Shown here: positions 1 through 8,659 of the stretch, piece by piece | Layout: every line of letters starts with the position of its first letter | How positions within the stretch are numbered: the first letter of the stretch is position 1 | Assembly (NCBI GenBank): GCA_015059735.1 | Contig: SUZX01000012.1 | Location: 1 to 39,654 of the forward strand | Origin: Rikenellaceae bacterium | Lineage (GTDB): Bacteria; Bacteroidota; Bacteroidia; Bacteroidales; Rikenellaceae | DNA: 39,654 nt | Direction: 5' to 3' | Notes under the pieces: generated by a model | The model's input: only the letters and a program-made list of their open reading frames with translations | The model's database searches: none | Told to the model about the DNA's origin: nothing | Translations under genes and position numbers: made by a program

Positions 1-171
1 ATCGTTTGAATAGTGTTTGAAAAGCGTTTAATTTCCGCTCAAATGGTCGCTTCAAATGCTCGCAAAAATTTTGGATTTTTGCACATTTCGTTTTACAAAG
101 TTGTACAAATCGTTTTGCCGATTATAAATATACCTTATTTTAAGATTGACATTTGGATCATTATTATAGAA

Positions 172-207
172 AACGCCCCGATCTTCCTATTGGAGAATCG
201 GGGCGTT
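172..207 (-). terminator. Intrinsic terminator of the phosphofructokinase gene
   Basis: An 11-bp perfect GC-rich stem (172-182 with 197-207) lies 19 bases past the stop codon of the minus-strand phosphofructokinase. Read on the minus strand the stem is followed by a T-rich run. The sequence left of it (1-171) shows no gene I can support. Confidence 0.85.
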
Positions 208-225
208 GGTAGAGTAGCAGATAGA

Positions 226-1461
226 TTATTTCCAGTTCAAAATCTTGCAGAAATCGTACTCTTCGGGATTTGAGACATAAGCTTTGGCAGCCTCATAATC
301 CTCGGGGCAGAGTGCATTGATGATATTATCCACTACCGATGAGAATTTATCCGACTTGATGTCCACCAAACGGGGTGGAATCTTGCCCGATACGGGATCT
401 TGCAAATCTTTCAAATAGAGCGGAGCAACATTTCCCTCCGAATCAACATATACCATGCAACCGGTTTTTCCTTCGGAGAAGAGTTTGTAAACTCCGATAC
501 CTAATTCCGAACAGTAAGTCAAGTCGTAGGCAATAGGGGTTTGGCAACGAATCTCGTATCCGAGTTCAACAGGGCGATTCTTGACTTTAAGTCCCAACGC
601 TTGTACTTTTTTGTCGATCATCTCGCTGAAAATATGTGCTTTCGATACTTTGCCCAATTCGGGGTGGCCGTGTTCGTCGTAGGTGAAGTGAATGCCGCTC
701 TTGCGGATCTCCTCGTCGGACAACGAGTGGAATACGCCTTCCGAAATGATGGCAGCACCATAGTTCATTCCCATAATCTTGCGTTTGATGATCGATGAGA
801 TAACCAAGTTGACAATCTTTTCGACGGTAATCTCAGTTTTATCGAACATCTCGGGAATGACGATCATCGGGTAGTGGCAGGCTTCACCAATTCCGAATGC
901 CAAGTGACCGGCCGAACGACCCATTGCTGCCAATACAAACCAGTTGCCACTGGTGCGAGCATCTACATAGACAGCGCGTGCAATAACCGAGCCTTTGTCT
1001 TTGGCAGACTCATAGCCGAATGTGGGGGTGCCACACGGAAGCGGAAGGTCGTTGTCGATGGTCTTCGGAACATGGATGTTGGCAATAGGGTATTGTTTGG
1101 CTTCGAGGAATTTGGCGATACGATTTGCTGTTGAGGCAGTATCGTCACCACCAACGGTCACCAGCAATTTAATGTTGTTATCGGTAAAAAATTTGAGATT
1201 GAAATTATTCTCGAAATCCGAATCTTTTGGCTTAAAACGACTCATCTGCAAGAACGAGCCTCCTTGATTGAATATTCCGTCTGCCATCAAATAGCTGATA
1301 TCAACGGTGCGAGGATTGGGGTTGAAAAGACCGGTATATCCCTCGTGGAGACCGATTACGCGATAACCTTTGTTGAGAAAAGTTTTTGCGACGCTACCTA
1401 CTACCGTATTCATGCCGGGGGCAGGGCCACCACCTGTAAGAATTGCAATTGCTTCTTTCAT
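226..1461 (-). CDS. pfp: Pyrophosphate-dependent 6-phosphofructokinase
   Basis: This 411-residue cytosolic enzyme phosphorylates fructose 6-phosphate to the 1,6-bisphosphate, the committed step of glycolysis. The N-terminal LTGGGPAPGMN loop (residues 8-18), GGDD at 104-107 and PKTIDND at 132-138 place it in the phosphofructokinase family. The second Asp in GGDD, where ATP enzymes carry Gly, together with the Lys in PKTIDND, is the known signature of pyrophosphate users, so the phosphate donor is probably PPi and the step reversible. Length fits the compact Bacteroidetes form. It is a single-gene unit, with a terminator just downstream at 172-207. The donor is inferred from the motif and has not been tested. 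Confidence 0.93.
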   Translation of the reverse strand: MKEAIAILTGGGPAPGMNTVVGSVAKTFLNKGYRVIGLHEGYTGLFNPNPRTVDISYLMADGIFNQGGSFLQMSRFKPKDSDFENNFNLKFFTDNNIKLLVTVGGDDTASTANRIAKFLEAKQYPIANIHVPKTIDNDLPLPCGTPTFGYESAKDKGSVIARAVYVDARTSGNWFVLAAMGRSAGHLAFGIGEACHYPMIVIPEMFDKTEITVEKIVNLVISSIIKRKIMGMNYGAAIISEGVFHSLSDEEIRKSGIHFTYDEHGHPELGKVSKAHIFSEMIDKKVQALGLKVKNRPVELGYEIRCQTPIAYDLTYCSELGIGVYKLFSEGKTGCMVYVDSEGNVAPLYLKDLQDPVSGKIPPRLVDIKSDKFSSVVDNIINALCPEDYEAAKAYVSNPEEYDFCKILNWK

Positions 1462-1518
1462 GATTTTGACGAATTTATTGTTAAAAGCATGTTAATACTT
1501 CTTATATCGCACAAAAAT

Positions 1519-1560
1519 ACACAAATTCCACCAAATCTGCAATTTTGATGGAATTTGTGT
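1519..1560 (-). terminator. Terminator of the M14 peptidase operon
   Basis: A 12-bp perfect inverted repeat (1519-1530 with 1549-1560) sits between the stop of the M14 gene and the start of the phosphofructokinase gene. On the minus strand the distal arm runs into a T-rich stretch, so it probably ends the upstream operon. Confidence 0.7.
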
Positions 1561-1608
1561 TATGAAATAGTTCCGATTAACTATCGGGTTAATAGAGGTA
1601 TGCACTTG

Positions 1609-4161
1609 TTAATAGAAATCTCCGAAATAGATTGCATTCATGAATATCTTCATGGTGGCAAACCAATATGAGCGGAAATTCATATTGTCAGTGAAATAGA
1701 TGACCCGACCCTGACCGCATTTGATGACAAATGCTGCCGGAGCATTGCTGTATCGTCCAAGATTGGTTTGCGAAATACAACCTGACAAAAGGGGCGATGT
1801 CGTGTATTGTATCGGCTCAAAATCGAACTGACTTTGTGTACGATCAATGGCAATGTTGTTGCGTTTGAATACGGGAATCTCGGTTTGCTCATAACCATAT
1901 CCGATAGGAGAAGAGGTGTCGAGTGTTGCGTTGACGATGATACCGTAATTCTTTTCGGCATTTCCGCCTCCTTTTGGATTGGGAATTCGTTTGATGGTGC
2001 CAAGTTTTGCCGAACGGATATTGTTCAAAGCCGTTCCGGAAACGATGAGTGTTCCGCCTCGCTCTACCCAATCGTGCAGAATGGTATAGGATTTGGGAAG
2101 GATCGGCTCTTTGGTTGTGCCGTTAAGCATGGTCAACACATTATATTGATCCAAATTTTTGATTTTGTGTAGACGATTAAAATCAATGCGTGTGGGAGTA
2201 AGACCAAAACGACGATCGAGCATAAACCACACTTCGCCGTTGTCGCGAGGTTGGAAGCCCTGTCCGAGCACCATAGCGATTTTGGGAAGACGAACAGCAC
2301 GTAGAGAGGCTTTGTCAGTGGGCACATTGTCAATGGCTTCGACTTGAACTCCATTTACACGGGCAGCTTCGACAAGTGTTGCATGGATTTGTGCAGCATC
2401 GACAGATTGATCGGCCAACGATACGATGGCTGTACCACACCCATATTTTTTCTTGTTGAGGGTAAATGGTTTTTGTGCAACGCTTACCTGAATCCCTTTT
2501 TGCAGAAGTGCTCTCAGCAAGTTGTGTGAGTAGAACTCGCGGGCCTCAAAGAGATAACCTGCGGCCTTATCATTTTTCTCTACTTCTCCGGCAACAAAAA
2601 TCGGCTCGGCTTTTGCTCCCAACAGACCATCCAAATTTTTGAGAGGTGCATTTTGCAGGTTGTAGCCTCGTTTGAAAGACCACGTTGTTACATCGTAAAA
2701 CGTTACGTCTTGATATTCAAACATATCCTCCCATAATGCTCGGAATTTGGTATAGAATCTCTGATTAAGCGGAATGACATAAGAATCTTCCGGAGTATAT
2801 GTTACACCATTTTGTGTAGTCGGTTGCGCTAATCGATAAACATCAATTTCGTGCCGTTTCATGTTGTCGATGAAGTGATAAGCAACGGCTTGGCCACCGA
2901 GAGCACGAAAAACATAACCTTTGGTCGGATCTTTGGCGGCCTCTTGGGCGCTCTGTTTGAAGAAATCCCGTTGATATGCGAGCAACTCTTCACGCATTTG
3001 GTAAGCAGCGAAAGCTGTTGACGCGCCGATGAATGATTGATTGCGAATCGTCATCGGGAGATCGAGTAATCCTCCACGCCACTTTTTGACATAGCTGTCT
3101 GAACGAGCCTGCTCAATAAGGATTCCGATGGAACCTTGTACGTCACCGTATGCCGAGTTCTTCCCCAAATAGAAATCATCATAGGTGCGTCCGCTGTAAC
3201 TCGGCTGTCCGATACTATTCAGTATGGCTCCCGTATATTTGCCGATTTGAGCGGTCAACTCCTGATTGCGTTGTGGAATCAATGGATGGGTGCGACGAGG
3301 GTCACCCGGGCTGTAAAATAATCCGTTTTTACCGCCTTGTTCGTGGTGATCATTGATTACGTTAGGCATCCAATCGAGATACATGCGAACTGCATTTCTT
3401 CCTTCCGGATGTTGGCATTCCAACATATCGCGATTGGCATCGTGCCAATAGTGGTTAAAATAACTGAACGGCCAAGGTTCGTGAAATTCGCGCGAGTTTC
3501 TGTCGGGAGTTTGGTTGCCGCTATTGGAGTTATTGAGCCATGTGGCATAACGGTTCATTCCGTCGGGGGACATACCCGGTGTTAAGATGAGGATCGTTTT
3601 GTCGAGGATGTCGAGAATTGTTTTATCTTGCGATGCAGCAAAGAGGTATGCTACGGCCAACGAGGCATTTACTCCGGAAGGCTCGCGCCCGTGAATCGTG
3701 CTGACAAGATTCACGACAACCGGCATTTCAGAGATATTCAATTGCTCGGAACGTTTGATGTCTGTTAATTGCAGGTGTTTTGTGCGTAACTCTTCAAGGC
3801 GTTGCTGGTTTGCCGGCGAGGTGATGATCACATGAATGAAACGACGATTTTCGTAAGTTTTGCCGTATTTGCGGATTGAAACGCGATCCGATGCACGGTC
3901 GAGTGCATACATATAGTTTAGTACGTCGTTGTAATCGACAGCCTGTTCTCCCAACTCGAATTCAAGAACCTGATTTGGTTGAGGAATAGTGGGGTCGAAT
4001 TTTCCATTGAGACTGACTTCTCCACCGTTTTTGATGTCGGGCAGAGTCTTTGGTAGAAAATAATCGAATGTGTATTTGTAATGGCTAAAATTGGGTTGAG
4101 CCCAACCAATTACAATATGAAATAGTGAAACTACTACTAAAAAAATGATACGTTTCATCAT
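1609..4161 (-). CDS. Secreted M14-family zinc carboxypeptidase
   Basis: An 850-residue exported metallopeptidase of the M14 (carboxypeptidase A-like) family. A signal peptide spans about residues 1-21 (hydrophobic core, cleavage near GWAQ). The zinc motif HGRE gives His157 and Glu160; NRD at 243-245 matches the substrate-carboxylate motif; His272 or His273 in NDHHEQ is the likely third zinc ligand; Glu350 in GILIEQ is a candidate catalytic Glu. The C-terminal half (roughly 500-850) looks like the glutamine-amidotransferase-like domain often attached to large Bacteroidetes M14 enzymes. It is last in a minus-strand operon with two small secreted proteins, 26 bases after the preceding gene. The substrate is unknown; a role in peptide or peptidoglycan-fragment trimming is possible but not shown. 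Confidence 0.88.
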   Translation of the reverse strand: MMKRIIFLVVVSLFHIVIGWAQPNFSHYKYTFDYFLPKTLPDIKNGGEVSLNGKFDPTIPQPNQVLEFELGEQAVDYNDVLNYMYALDRASDRVSIRKYGKTYENRRFIHVIITSPANQQRLEELRTKHLQLTDIKRSEQLNISEMPVVVNLVSTIHGREPSGVNASLAVAYLFAASQDKTILDILDKTILILTPGMSPDGMNRYATWLNNSNSGNQTPDRNSREFHEPWPFSYFNHYWHDANRDMLECQHPEGRNAVRMYLDWMPNVINDHHEQGGKNGLFYSPGDPRRTHPLIPQRNQELTAQIGKYTGAILNSIGQPSYSGRTYDDFYLGKNSAYGDVQGSIGILIEQARSDSYVKKWRGGLLDLPMTIRNQSFIGASTAFAAYQMREELLAYQRDFFKQSAQEAAKDPTKGYVFRALGGQAVAYHFIDNMKRHEIDVYRLAQPTTQNGVTYTPEDSYVIPLNQRFYTKFRALWEDMFEYQDVTFYDVTTWSFKRGYNLQNAPLKNLDGLLGAKAEPIFVAGEVEKNDKAAGYLFEAREFYSHNLLRALLQKGIQVSVAQKPFTLNKKKYGCGTAIVSLADQSVDAAQIHATLVEAARVNGVQVEAIDNVPTDKASLRAVRLPKIAMVLGQGFQPRDNGEVWFMLDRRFGLTPTRIDFNRLHKIKNLDQYNVLTMLNGTTKEPILPKSYTILHDWVERGGTLIVSGTALNNIRSAKLGTIKRIPNPKGGGNAEKNYGIIVNATLDTSSPIGYGYEQTEIPVFKRNNIAIDRTQSQFDFEPIQYTTSPLLSGCISQTNLGRYSNAPAAFVIKCGQGRVIYFTDNMNFRSYWFATMKIFMNAIYFGDFY

Positions 4162-4187
4162 AAAAGTGTTAAGATTTTTAGGGTTTG

Positions 4188-4583
4188 TTAGTACATAATG
4201 ATATCGTCGAATTGTGGCTTCTCCTTGTCATAGACGGTAATAAGGTGTTTCGAACTGCCAAAATAGTAGTTGAAACGTCTTTTGTCGGCCGAGATAACAT
4301 AAGTGCCGAGTGTGCCTTCGTAGACAGTATTTCCGTTTCTATCGGTATACTTGTAGTGGTAAATGTCCATATTGAAAGCATTGGGTCTTTTGCGGTTACC
4401 ATATTCGTCACATTGGTAACAATACTTGGGGGTGATGATCAATCGCTCCACGATGAGAGAGGTCGCTTTTTTAGTATCTCCTCTGTTGGCATCAACATGT
4501 TTTACTTGGTAGTAGGTGTGAACCTGAGCCTCGGTCGCGTTGAATATAAAGAGGCCGAACAAAAGAAGAAGAAGTTTTTTCAT
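4188..4583 (-). CDS. Small secreted protein, paralog of the upstream gene
   Basis: A 131-residue protein with a clear signal peptide (residues 1-19, ending FNATEAQ). I do not recognise a named domain. Its mature part parallels residues 21-110 of the protein encoded just upstream: both begin with a YY motif after the signal, carry a central Cys plus YGN/GYNE stretch, then a YEG box, a box like SADKRRF versus NSDKSRL, and end in a short V-Y-D/T-K strand. The two are probably diverged tandem duplicates. This copy lacks the cysteine-rich tail. It lies between that gene (34-base gap) and the M14 peptidase (26-base gap), so the three are probably co-transcribed. Confidence 0.75.
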   Translation of the reverse strand: MKKLLLLLFGLFIFNATEAQVHTYYQVKHVDANRGDTKKATSLIVERLIITPKYCYQCDEYGNRKRPNAFNMDIYHYKYTDRNGNTVYEGTLGTYVISADKRRFNYYFGSSKHLITVYDKEKPQFDDIIMY

Positions 4584-4617
4584 GGTGGTTGGGATGTGTT
4601 AATTAGTTGCAGGTCTG

Positions 4618-5286
4618 TTAGCGGATGATACCATATTTTTTGCCTTTACCTCCACAGGCCGAACAATCGCCCCGATTGTTGCATGAGTAGCAGATATGGT
4701 TGCCGCCGGTATAGGAGTTGTTGGTAATGTGTTTGCCTCGGCAAATCGGACAACGCCCCGAGCCGTAGCAACTTGGACAGGTGTAGTAACCATAGCGACT
4801 TTGGTTCTTCGATGGAGATGATCCGCTTGATGATGATCCATAGTTGTCTCTTGAAGTCGAGGGTATTGGTGCGGGGATGGTGTAATTAGACGACGATCGT
4901 TGTTTGCGGTTTGATGCCTTTACACCAACAGGAGCTGTCTTACGCGTATAAACATAGATTTTGCCCGAATTGAGGCGGATGTTGAGACGCGATTTGTCAC
5001 TGTTGAAAAGGTATTTTGCATTTCCCCAATAGCTTCTCCCCTCGTAGCAGGTTATACCGTTCTGTTGGTGCTGGAATCTGCGAATACCAAAATTTTCATT
5101 ATATCCTCGGTTGTCCGAGTCGAAACAACGACCATCTCGCGTAAAAGTGATGAAATGCCCATCACCGTTATCGCTCCTTTTCTGTCCGTTTTCGATGACG
5201 GCGATACGTTCGTAATAGTAGGTTTGTCCTTGGGCAGAACCCACGAATACCAACATAAGAAGCCATAAAATAAGTTTGGTGTGCAT
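4618..5286 (-). CDS. Secreted protein with DnaJ-like cysteine-rich tail
   Basis: A 222-residue exported protein. The signal peptide covers residues 1-20 (VFVGSAQGQ). Residues 21-110 form the same domain as the smaller downstream protein. After a Ser-rich linker (about 120-160) the C-terminus carries four CxxC units in the order CPSC, CPIC, CYSC, CSAC, with Gly-rich spacing like the DnaJ zinc-finger pattern CxxCxGxG. Two zinc ions could be bound, but in the oxidising periplasm the cysteines might instead form disulfides. First gene of the operon with the small paralog and the M14 peptidase. Function is unknown; the zinc-finger call rests only on cysteine spacing. Confidence 0.75.
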   Translation of the reverse strand: MHTKLILWLLMLVFVGSAQGQTYYYERIAVIENGQKRSDNGDGHFITFTRDGRCFDSDNRGYNENFGIRRFQHQQNGITCYEGRSYWGNAKYLFNSDKSRLNIRLNSGKIYVYTRKTAPVGVKASNRKQRSSSNYTIPAPIPSTSRDNYGSSSSGSSPSKNQSRYGYYTCPSCYGSGRCPICRGKHITNNSYTGGNHICYSCNNRGDCSACGGKGKKYGIIR

Positions 5287-5401
5287 TGATCGTAATTTTC
5301 TTGCAAAATTAATCTAAAAAAATATGTTTTGCTATTATTGGGTAATAAAATGTCTAATTGCAAAGAATAATCCGTGCGAATAAAAAAAGCTGTCAAATAG
5401 A

Positions 5402-5433
5402 TTTGTCATATTAATCAAAATGTTGTATATTTG
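5402..5433 (+). promoter_or_regulatory. Promoter of the lipoprotein-rSAM operon
   Basis: TTTG at 5402-5405, 20 bases, then TATATTTG at 5426-5433: a full match to the Bacteroidetes housekeeping promoter, 29 bases before the lipoprotein ATG. Confidence 0.75.
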
Positions 5434-5462
5434 TCTTTGACGTAAATTTATCCGAAGACATT

Positions 5463-5756
5463 ATGAATAAGAAATTGAAAATTGCATTGGCAGCATTGTT
5501 GGGATTTTCCACAGCTTGCTCTTCGGTGAAGAATGCTCCGGTAAAAAGAGTTGAGAAAGAACAGAAACAAGAGCAGGAACAAGAACCGGAACAAGTGCCC
5601 GATTCGATTGTACGTCCGCGTATCGTTGTGATGTATGGAGTTCCTACACCCGAGGAGTTGAAAACGATAAAACCCATTATCCCTGATAGCTCGGCGAATA
5701 AAAAGTACCTTTTCCCCGAAGTAGATCCGGTGGTTGAAAAACCTGTAAAGAATTAA
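5463..5756 (+). CDS. Small lipoprotein of the rSAM/lipoprotein system
   Basis: A 97-residue lipoprotein. The N-terminus is a signal with a lipobox ending at Cys19 (GFSTAC). It is followed by a charged linker rich in Lys, Glu and Gln, then a conserved-looking VMYGVPTPEE segment near residue 59, and a short C-terminus with several prolines. The gene ends 12 bases before the ATG of a radical SAM enzyme whose N-terminus matches the Bacteroidetes rSAM/lipoprotein family. In that family the partner is a putative lipoprotein with a YGxP motif, so this is probably the partner. It is short for the class as I remember it. Whether the enzyme modifies this protein is unknown; apart from the lipobox Cys it has no cysteine to act on. 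Confidence 0.8.
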   Translation: MNKKLKIALAALLGFSTACSSVKNAPVKRVEKEQKQEQEQEPEQVPDSIVRPRIVVMYGVPTPEELKTIKPIIPDSSANKKYLFPEVDPVVEKPVKN

Positions 5757-5768
5757 TCATTGCGATTG

Positions 5769-6842
5769 ATGAAACGACGTCGGTTGGGGTTGCGTAAACG
5801 CATCGCATTGAACATCTTCTCTGACCTTTATGCTTCGGTGGTTGCCGAGCATCGTTTGGATACGCTCTTTTGGGAGTGTACGCTTCGGTGTAATCTTTCG
5901 TGTCGGCATTGCGGTAGCGATTGTCGGGTGGAGCCGGCTATGCCGGATATGCCGCTTGCCGATTTCTTGAAAACACTCGATGAACAGATTACACCGCATG
6001 TTAATCCTGCTGATGTGCTTATCATCTTTTCGGGAGGAGAGGTGTTGGTGCGTGAAGATCTTGAACAAGCCGGAGTCGAGGTCGCACGACGGGGTTATCC
6101 TTGGGGAATGGTTACAAATGGCTTGGCACTGACCGAAGAGCGTTTGGAACGACTGGTGAACGCCGGATTGCGAAGTATTTCGGTAAGCTTGGATGGATTT
6201 GAGCGTGAGCATAACTATATTCGTTGCAATCCGTTGAGTTATGAACGAGCTTTGGCTGCCGTGCGACGTATTGTGCAACGTAGGGAGATAGCTTGTGATG
6301 TGGTGACTTGTGTAACAGCACCTTTGCTGCCTCAATTGCCGGCATTTCGCGATATGCTGATAGCCGAGGGGGTCAAACATTGGCGTCTGTTTTCTATTTT
6401 TCCGATGGGGCGAGCAAAGGATGACCCGTCTCTAAGACTTACCGATGTGCAGTTTCGCGAACTGATGGAGTTTATTCGGACAACACGTCGTGAAGGGCTG
6501 ATAGACGTCAGCTATGCCTGTGAAGGATTCTTGGGCGGTTATGAGGCCGAAGTGCGTGATCATTTTTATCAGTGCGCAGCCGGAATATCCGTAGCTTCAA
6601 TTCGGGTCGATGGAGCGATATCGGGATGCACTTCGATACGGGCCAATTTCCATCAGGGTAATATTTATCAAGATAATTTTTGGGATGTTTGGCAAAATCG
6701 TTTCGAACCTTTCCGTAAGAGGGAGTGGGCTCGACGTGGAGCGTGTGCCGATTGTCGTATGTTTCGTTATTGTTTAGGTGGCGGAATGCACCTGCACGAC
6801 GACAATGGTGATCTGCTTTATTGTCATTATCAACAGTTGTAG
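5769..6842 (+). CDS. Radical SAM/SPASM enzyme of the rSAM/lipoprotein system
   Basis: A 357-residue enzyme. The CxxxCxxC cluster motif (Cys41, Cys45, Cys48) binds the SAM-cleaving 4Fe-4S cluster; SGGE at 88-91 is the SAM-contact motif; the C-terminal third has a series of cysteines (HFYQC, SGC, CADC, YC, YC) typical of a SPASM domain holding auxiliary clusters. The stretch from LGLRKRIALN through FWECTLRCNL fits the Bacteroidetes family described as the radical SAM member of an rSAM/lipoprotein system. I take the ATG at 5769; a TTG three codons upstream is also open. It follows its probable lipoprotein partner by 12 bases. A peptide-modifying role is inferred from SPASM relatives; substrate and chemistry are not known. 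Confidence 0.88.
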   Translation: MKRRRLGLRKRIALNIFSDLYASVVAEHRLDTLFWECTLRCNLSCRHCGSDCRVEPAMPDMPLADFLKTLDEQITPHVNPADVLIIFSGGEVLVREDLEQAGVEVARRGYPWGMVTNGLALTEERLERLVNAGLRSISVSLDGFEREHNYIRCNPLSYERALAAVRRIVQRREIACDVVTCVTAPLLPQLPAFRDMLIAEGVKHWRLFSIFPMGRAKDDPSLRLTDVQFRELMEFIRTTRREGLIDVSYACEGFLGGYEAEVRDHFYQCAAGISVASIRVDGAISGCTSIRANFHQGNIYQDNFWDVWQNRFEPFRKREWARRGACADCRMFRYCLGGGMHLHDDNGDLLYCHYQQL

Positions 6843-6925
6843 TTTCTATTCGTTGATCAAACCTCTTCCTATTCTGCTTTTAGATTATGAATTGCGAGAA
6901 AACCACGAAAAAATGCAGAATTAAT

Positions 6926-6956
6926 TTTGTGATTTCGTAAATTCGGCTTATCTTTG
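6926..6956 (+). promoter_or_regulatory. Promoter of tRNA-Pro
   Basis: TTTG at 6926-6929, 19 bases, TATCTTTG at 6949-6956, which is a consensus Bacteroidetes promoter 29 bases before the tRNA. Confidence 0.75.
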
Positions 6957-6985
6957 TGCGCTCTTAAAAACAAAAAGAGTTTGTT

Positions 6986-7060
6986 CGGGGTGTAGCGCAG
7001 TCCGGTTAGCGCGCCAGCTTCGGGAGTTGGAGGTCGCTGGTTCGAATCCAGTCTCCCCGA
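6986..7060 (+). tRNA. tRNA-Pro (anticodon CGG)
   Basis: A complete cloverleaf can be drawn. The acceptor stem pairs 6986-6992 with the seven bases before the discriminator A at 7060 (one T-T mismatch); the D arm contains GGTTAGCGC; the anticodon loop is TTCGGGA with CGG at 7021-7023; the T arm is GCTGG-TTCGAAT-CCAGT. CCA is not encoded. A strong terminator follows at once. Confidence 0.95.
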
Positions 7061-7071
7061 CAAAATTTAGC

Positions 7072-7097
7072 AGACCGCAGGAGAAATCCTGCGGTCT
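7072..7097 (+). terminator. Terminator after tRNA-Pro
   Basis: A perfect 11-bp stem (7072-7082 with 7087-7097) closed by a GAAA tetraloop, 11 bases past the tRNA. The T-tract is short. Confidence 0.8.
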
Positions 7098-7143
7098 TAT
7101 GTATATATCTCCATGCCTTGCAAGAAGGACGTATATAAAAATA

Positions 7144-7171
7144 AGTCTGCCAAGTAGAAATTTGGCAGACT
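7144..7171 (-). terminator. Probable terminator of panC-panD
   Basis: A 10-bp perfect stem (7144-7153 with 7162-7171). On the minus strand it is followed by a T-rich run (TTATTTTTAT), as expected for the end of the pan operon, although it lies about 100 bases past the panD stop. The remaining bases 7172-7269 show nothing else. Confidence 0.6.
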
Positions 7172-7269
7172 CTTTGAATATCTTCGTTATAAGACTTACT
7201 AATTCTTGATTTTCCGTTGCCCGATAGGCTCCTTCAATAAGGTTTCGACAAGGATATATGTCGGCATTG

Positions 7270-7629
7270 TTATTTTATGATTCGATTGGTTGCCGTGTCG
7301 GGGAAGACAATCCACGGACGGAATTGTTTGGCGTCTTCAAAATCCATCATTGCATATGAGGCAATGATGACAATGTCACCGACTTGTACCTTGCGGGCGG
7401 CGGCTCCGTTGAGACAAACACAACCGCTGTCGCGTTCTCCCTTAATGATATAGGTTTCGAAACGCTCACCGTTGTTGATGTCCAGAATTTGAACTTTCTC
7501 GCCTTCGATCAGATTGGCAGCCTCCATGAGTGCCTCGTCGAGTGTGATACTTCCCACATAGTTGAGGTTGGCTTGCGTGACGGTGACGCGATGGAGTTTC
7601 GATTTGATGACTTCGATTTGGAATTTCAT
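7270..7629 (-). CDS. panD: Aspartate 1-decarboxylase
   Basis: A 119-residue pyruvoyl enzyme that decarboxylates L-aspartate to beta-alanine for pantothenate and CoA synthesis. The self-cleavage site is Gly26-Ser27 in YVGSITLDE, which would generate the alpha chain with its N-terminal pyruvoyl group. The N-terminal segment with [14 protein letters not shown] and the later [11 protein letters not shown] stretch are typical of the family, and the length is standard. Its ATG overlaps the panC stop by one base (TAATG), so the two are translationally coupled and supply both beta-alanine and the ligase that uses it. Confidence 0.97.
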   Translation of the reverse strand: MKFQIEVIKSKLHRVTVTQANLNYVGSITLDEALMEAANLIEGEKVQILDINNGERFETYIIKGERDSGCVCLNGAAARKVQVGDIVIIASYAMMDFEDAKQFRPWIVFPDTATNRIIK

Positions 7630-8465
7630 TATCGGAAGCGAATATTATCAATTAAACGAATTTCGCCGGCTTGTACAGCGATACAGCCCTGAATATGTTC
7701 GGAATCATTCCATTGAGATATTTCTTGCATGGTCAAAGCATCGACAATCTGAAAATAGATGACTTTCAGCAGACCGCTACGTTCAATCTTATCGATGACC
7801 CATGTTTTGAGCTGTTGTGGGTCAAGGTCACGGGATTTGGTTACAGCGGTTTTTAATGCCGCATAGATTTGAGGAGCAACGGTGCGATGCTCTTGGTCGA
7901 GTAGCAAATTGCGCGAAGAGAGGGCCAAACCGTCTTCGTCACGAACGATCGGACACTCTACAATTTCGATCGGTAATGCCAATTGGGCAACCATCGCTTT
8001 GATTACAGCTATTTGTTGGAAATCTTTCTCTCCGAAATAGGCACGCGCCGGACGAACGATGTCAAATAGACGGCTGACCACTTGCGCCACTCCGTTGAAA
8101 TGCCCTGGGCGGGTAGCACCTTCCATGACTTTGTCGATTTGACCGAAATCGAATACACGGGTATCCTGTTCGGGATAGATCTCCTCAACAGAGGGCATCA
8201 ACACGAAATCAACCCCAATAGCCTCCAACATGGCAGCATCGGCCTCGGGGGTACGGGGATAGTGCTTCAAATCGTTGGGGTCGTTGAATTGAGTGGGGTT
8301 GACAAAGACACTGACTACTACCGTTGTGTTCTCACGGCGTGCTCGCTCGACCAACGACCGGTGGCCGGCATGTAATGCACCCATCGTCGGGACAAAACCG
8401 ATACCCGACGGATTCACTTCGTTCAATGCGTCGCGAAGTTTCTTGACATTTGTGAAAATTTTCAT
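7629..8465 (-). CDS. panC: Pantoate-beta-alanine ligase (pantothenate synthetase)
   Basis: A 278-residue cytosolic enzyme that joins pantoate to beta-alanine with ATP. It belongs to the nucleotidyltransferase superfamily: the HAGH motif is at residues 32-35 within [11 protein letters not shown], and YFGEKDFQQ and LSSRN follow at the expected distances. Length is normal. A TACCTTTG -10-type element on the minus strand (8493-8500) precedes it. panD follows with a one-base overlap. Confidence 0.97.
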   Translation of the reverse strand: MKIFTNVKKLRDALNEVNPSGIGFVPTMGALHAGHRSLVERARRENTTVVVSVFVNPTQFNDPNDLKHYPRTPEADAAMLEAIGVDFVLMPSVEEIYPEQDTRVFDFGQIDKVMEGATRPGHFNGVAQVVSRLFDIVRPARAYFGEKDFQQIAVIKAMVAQLALPIEIVECPIVRDEDGLALSSRNLLLDQEHRTVAPQIYAALKTAVTKSRDLDPQQLKTWVIDKIERSGLLKVIYFQIVDALTMQEISQWNDSEHIQGCIAVQAGEIRLIDNIRFR

Positions 8466-8588
8466 CTCCTTTTATTGAAACGAATTGCGTGGCAAAGGTA
8501 GAAAAGATAATTAAGAATTAAAAATTAAGGCTGAAAATTATTCGATTCGGAAATGTAATGTGCTTGTCGGCAATGAAATTTTGATTCT

Positions 8589-8619
8589 TTTGAGAGTTGT
8601 TATATTTTGGTTATATTTG
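8589..8619 (+). promoter_or_regulatory. Promoter of the secreted hydrolase gene
   Basis: TTTG at 8589-8592, 19 bases, TATATTTG at 8612-8619. Transcription should begin near 8626, downstream of an in-frame ATG at 8597, which supports the start at 8660. Confidence 0.75.
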
Positions 8620-8659
8620 CAACATACATGTTGAATTGAGGAATAAACCGATAGAGATT

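Noticed and set aside
13..273. Plus-strand open frame of 86 codons at the window start
   Set aside because: It runs through the phosphofructokinase terminator hairpin into antisense of that gene, and has no ribosome site or recognisable domain.
5757..6380. 207-codon minus-strand open frame under the radical SAM gene
   Set aside because: Cys/His/Gln-rich shadow of the real gene on the other strand.
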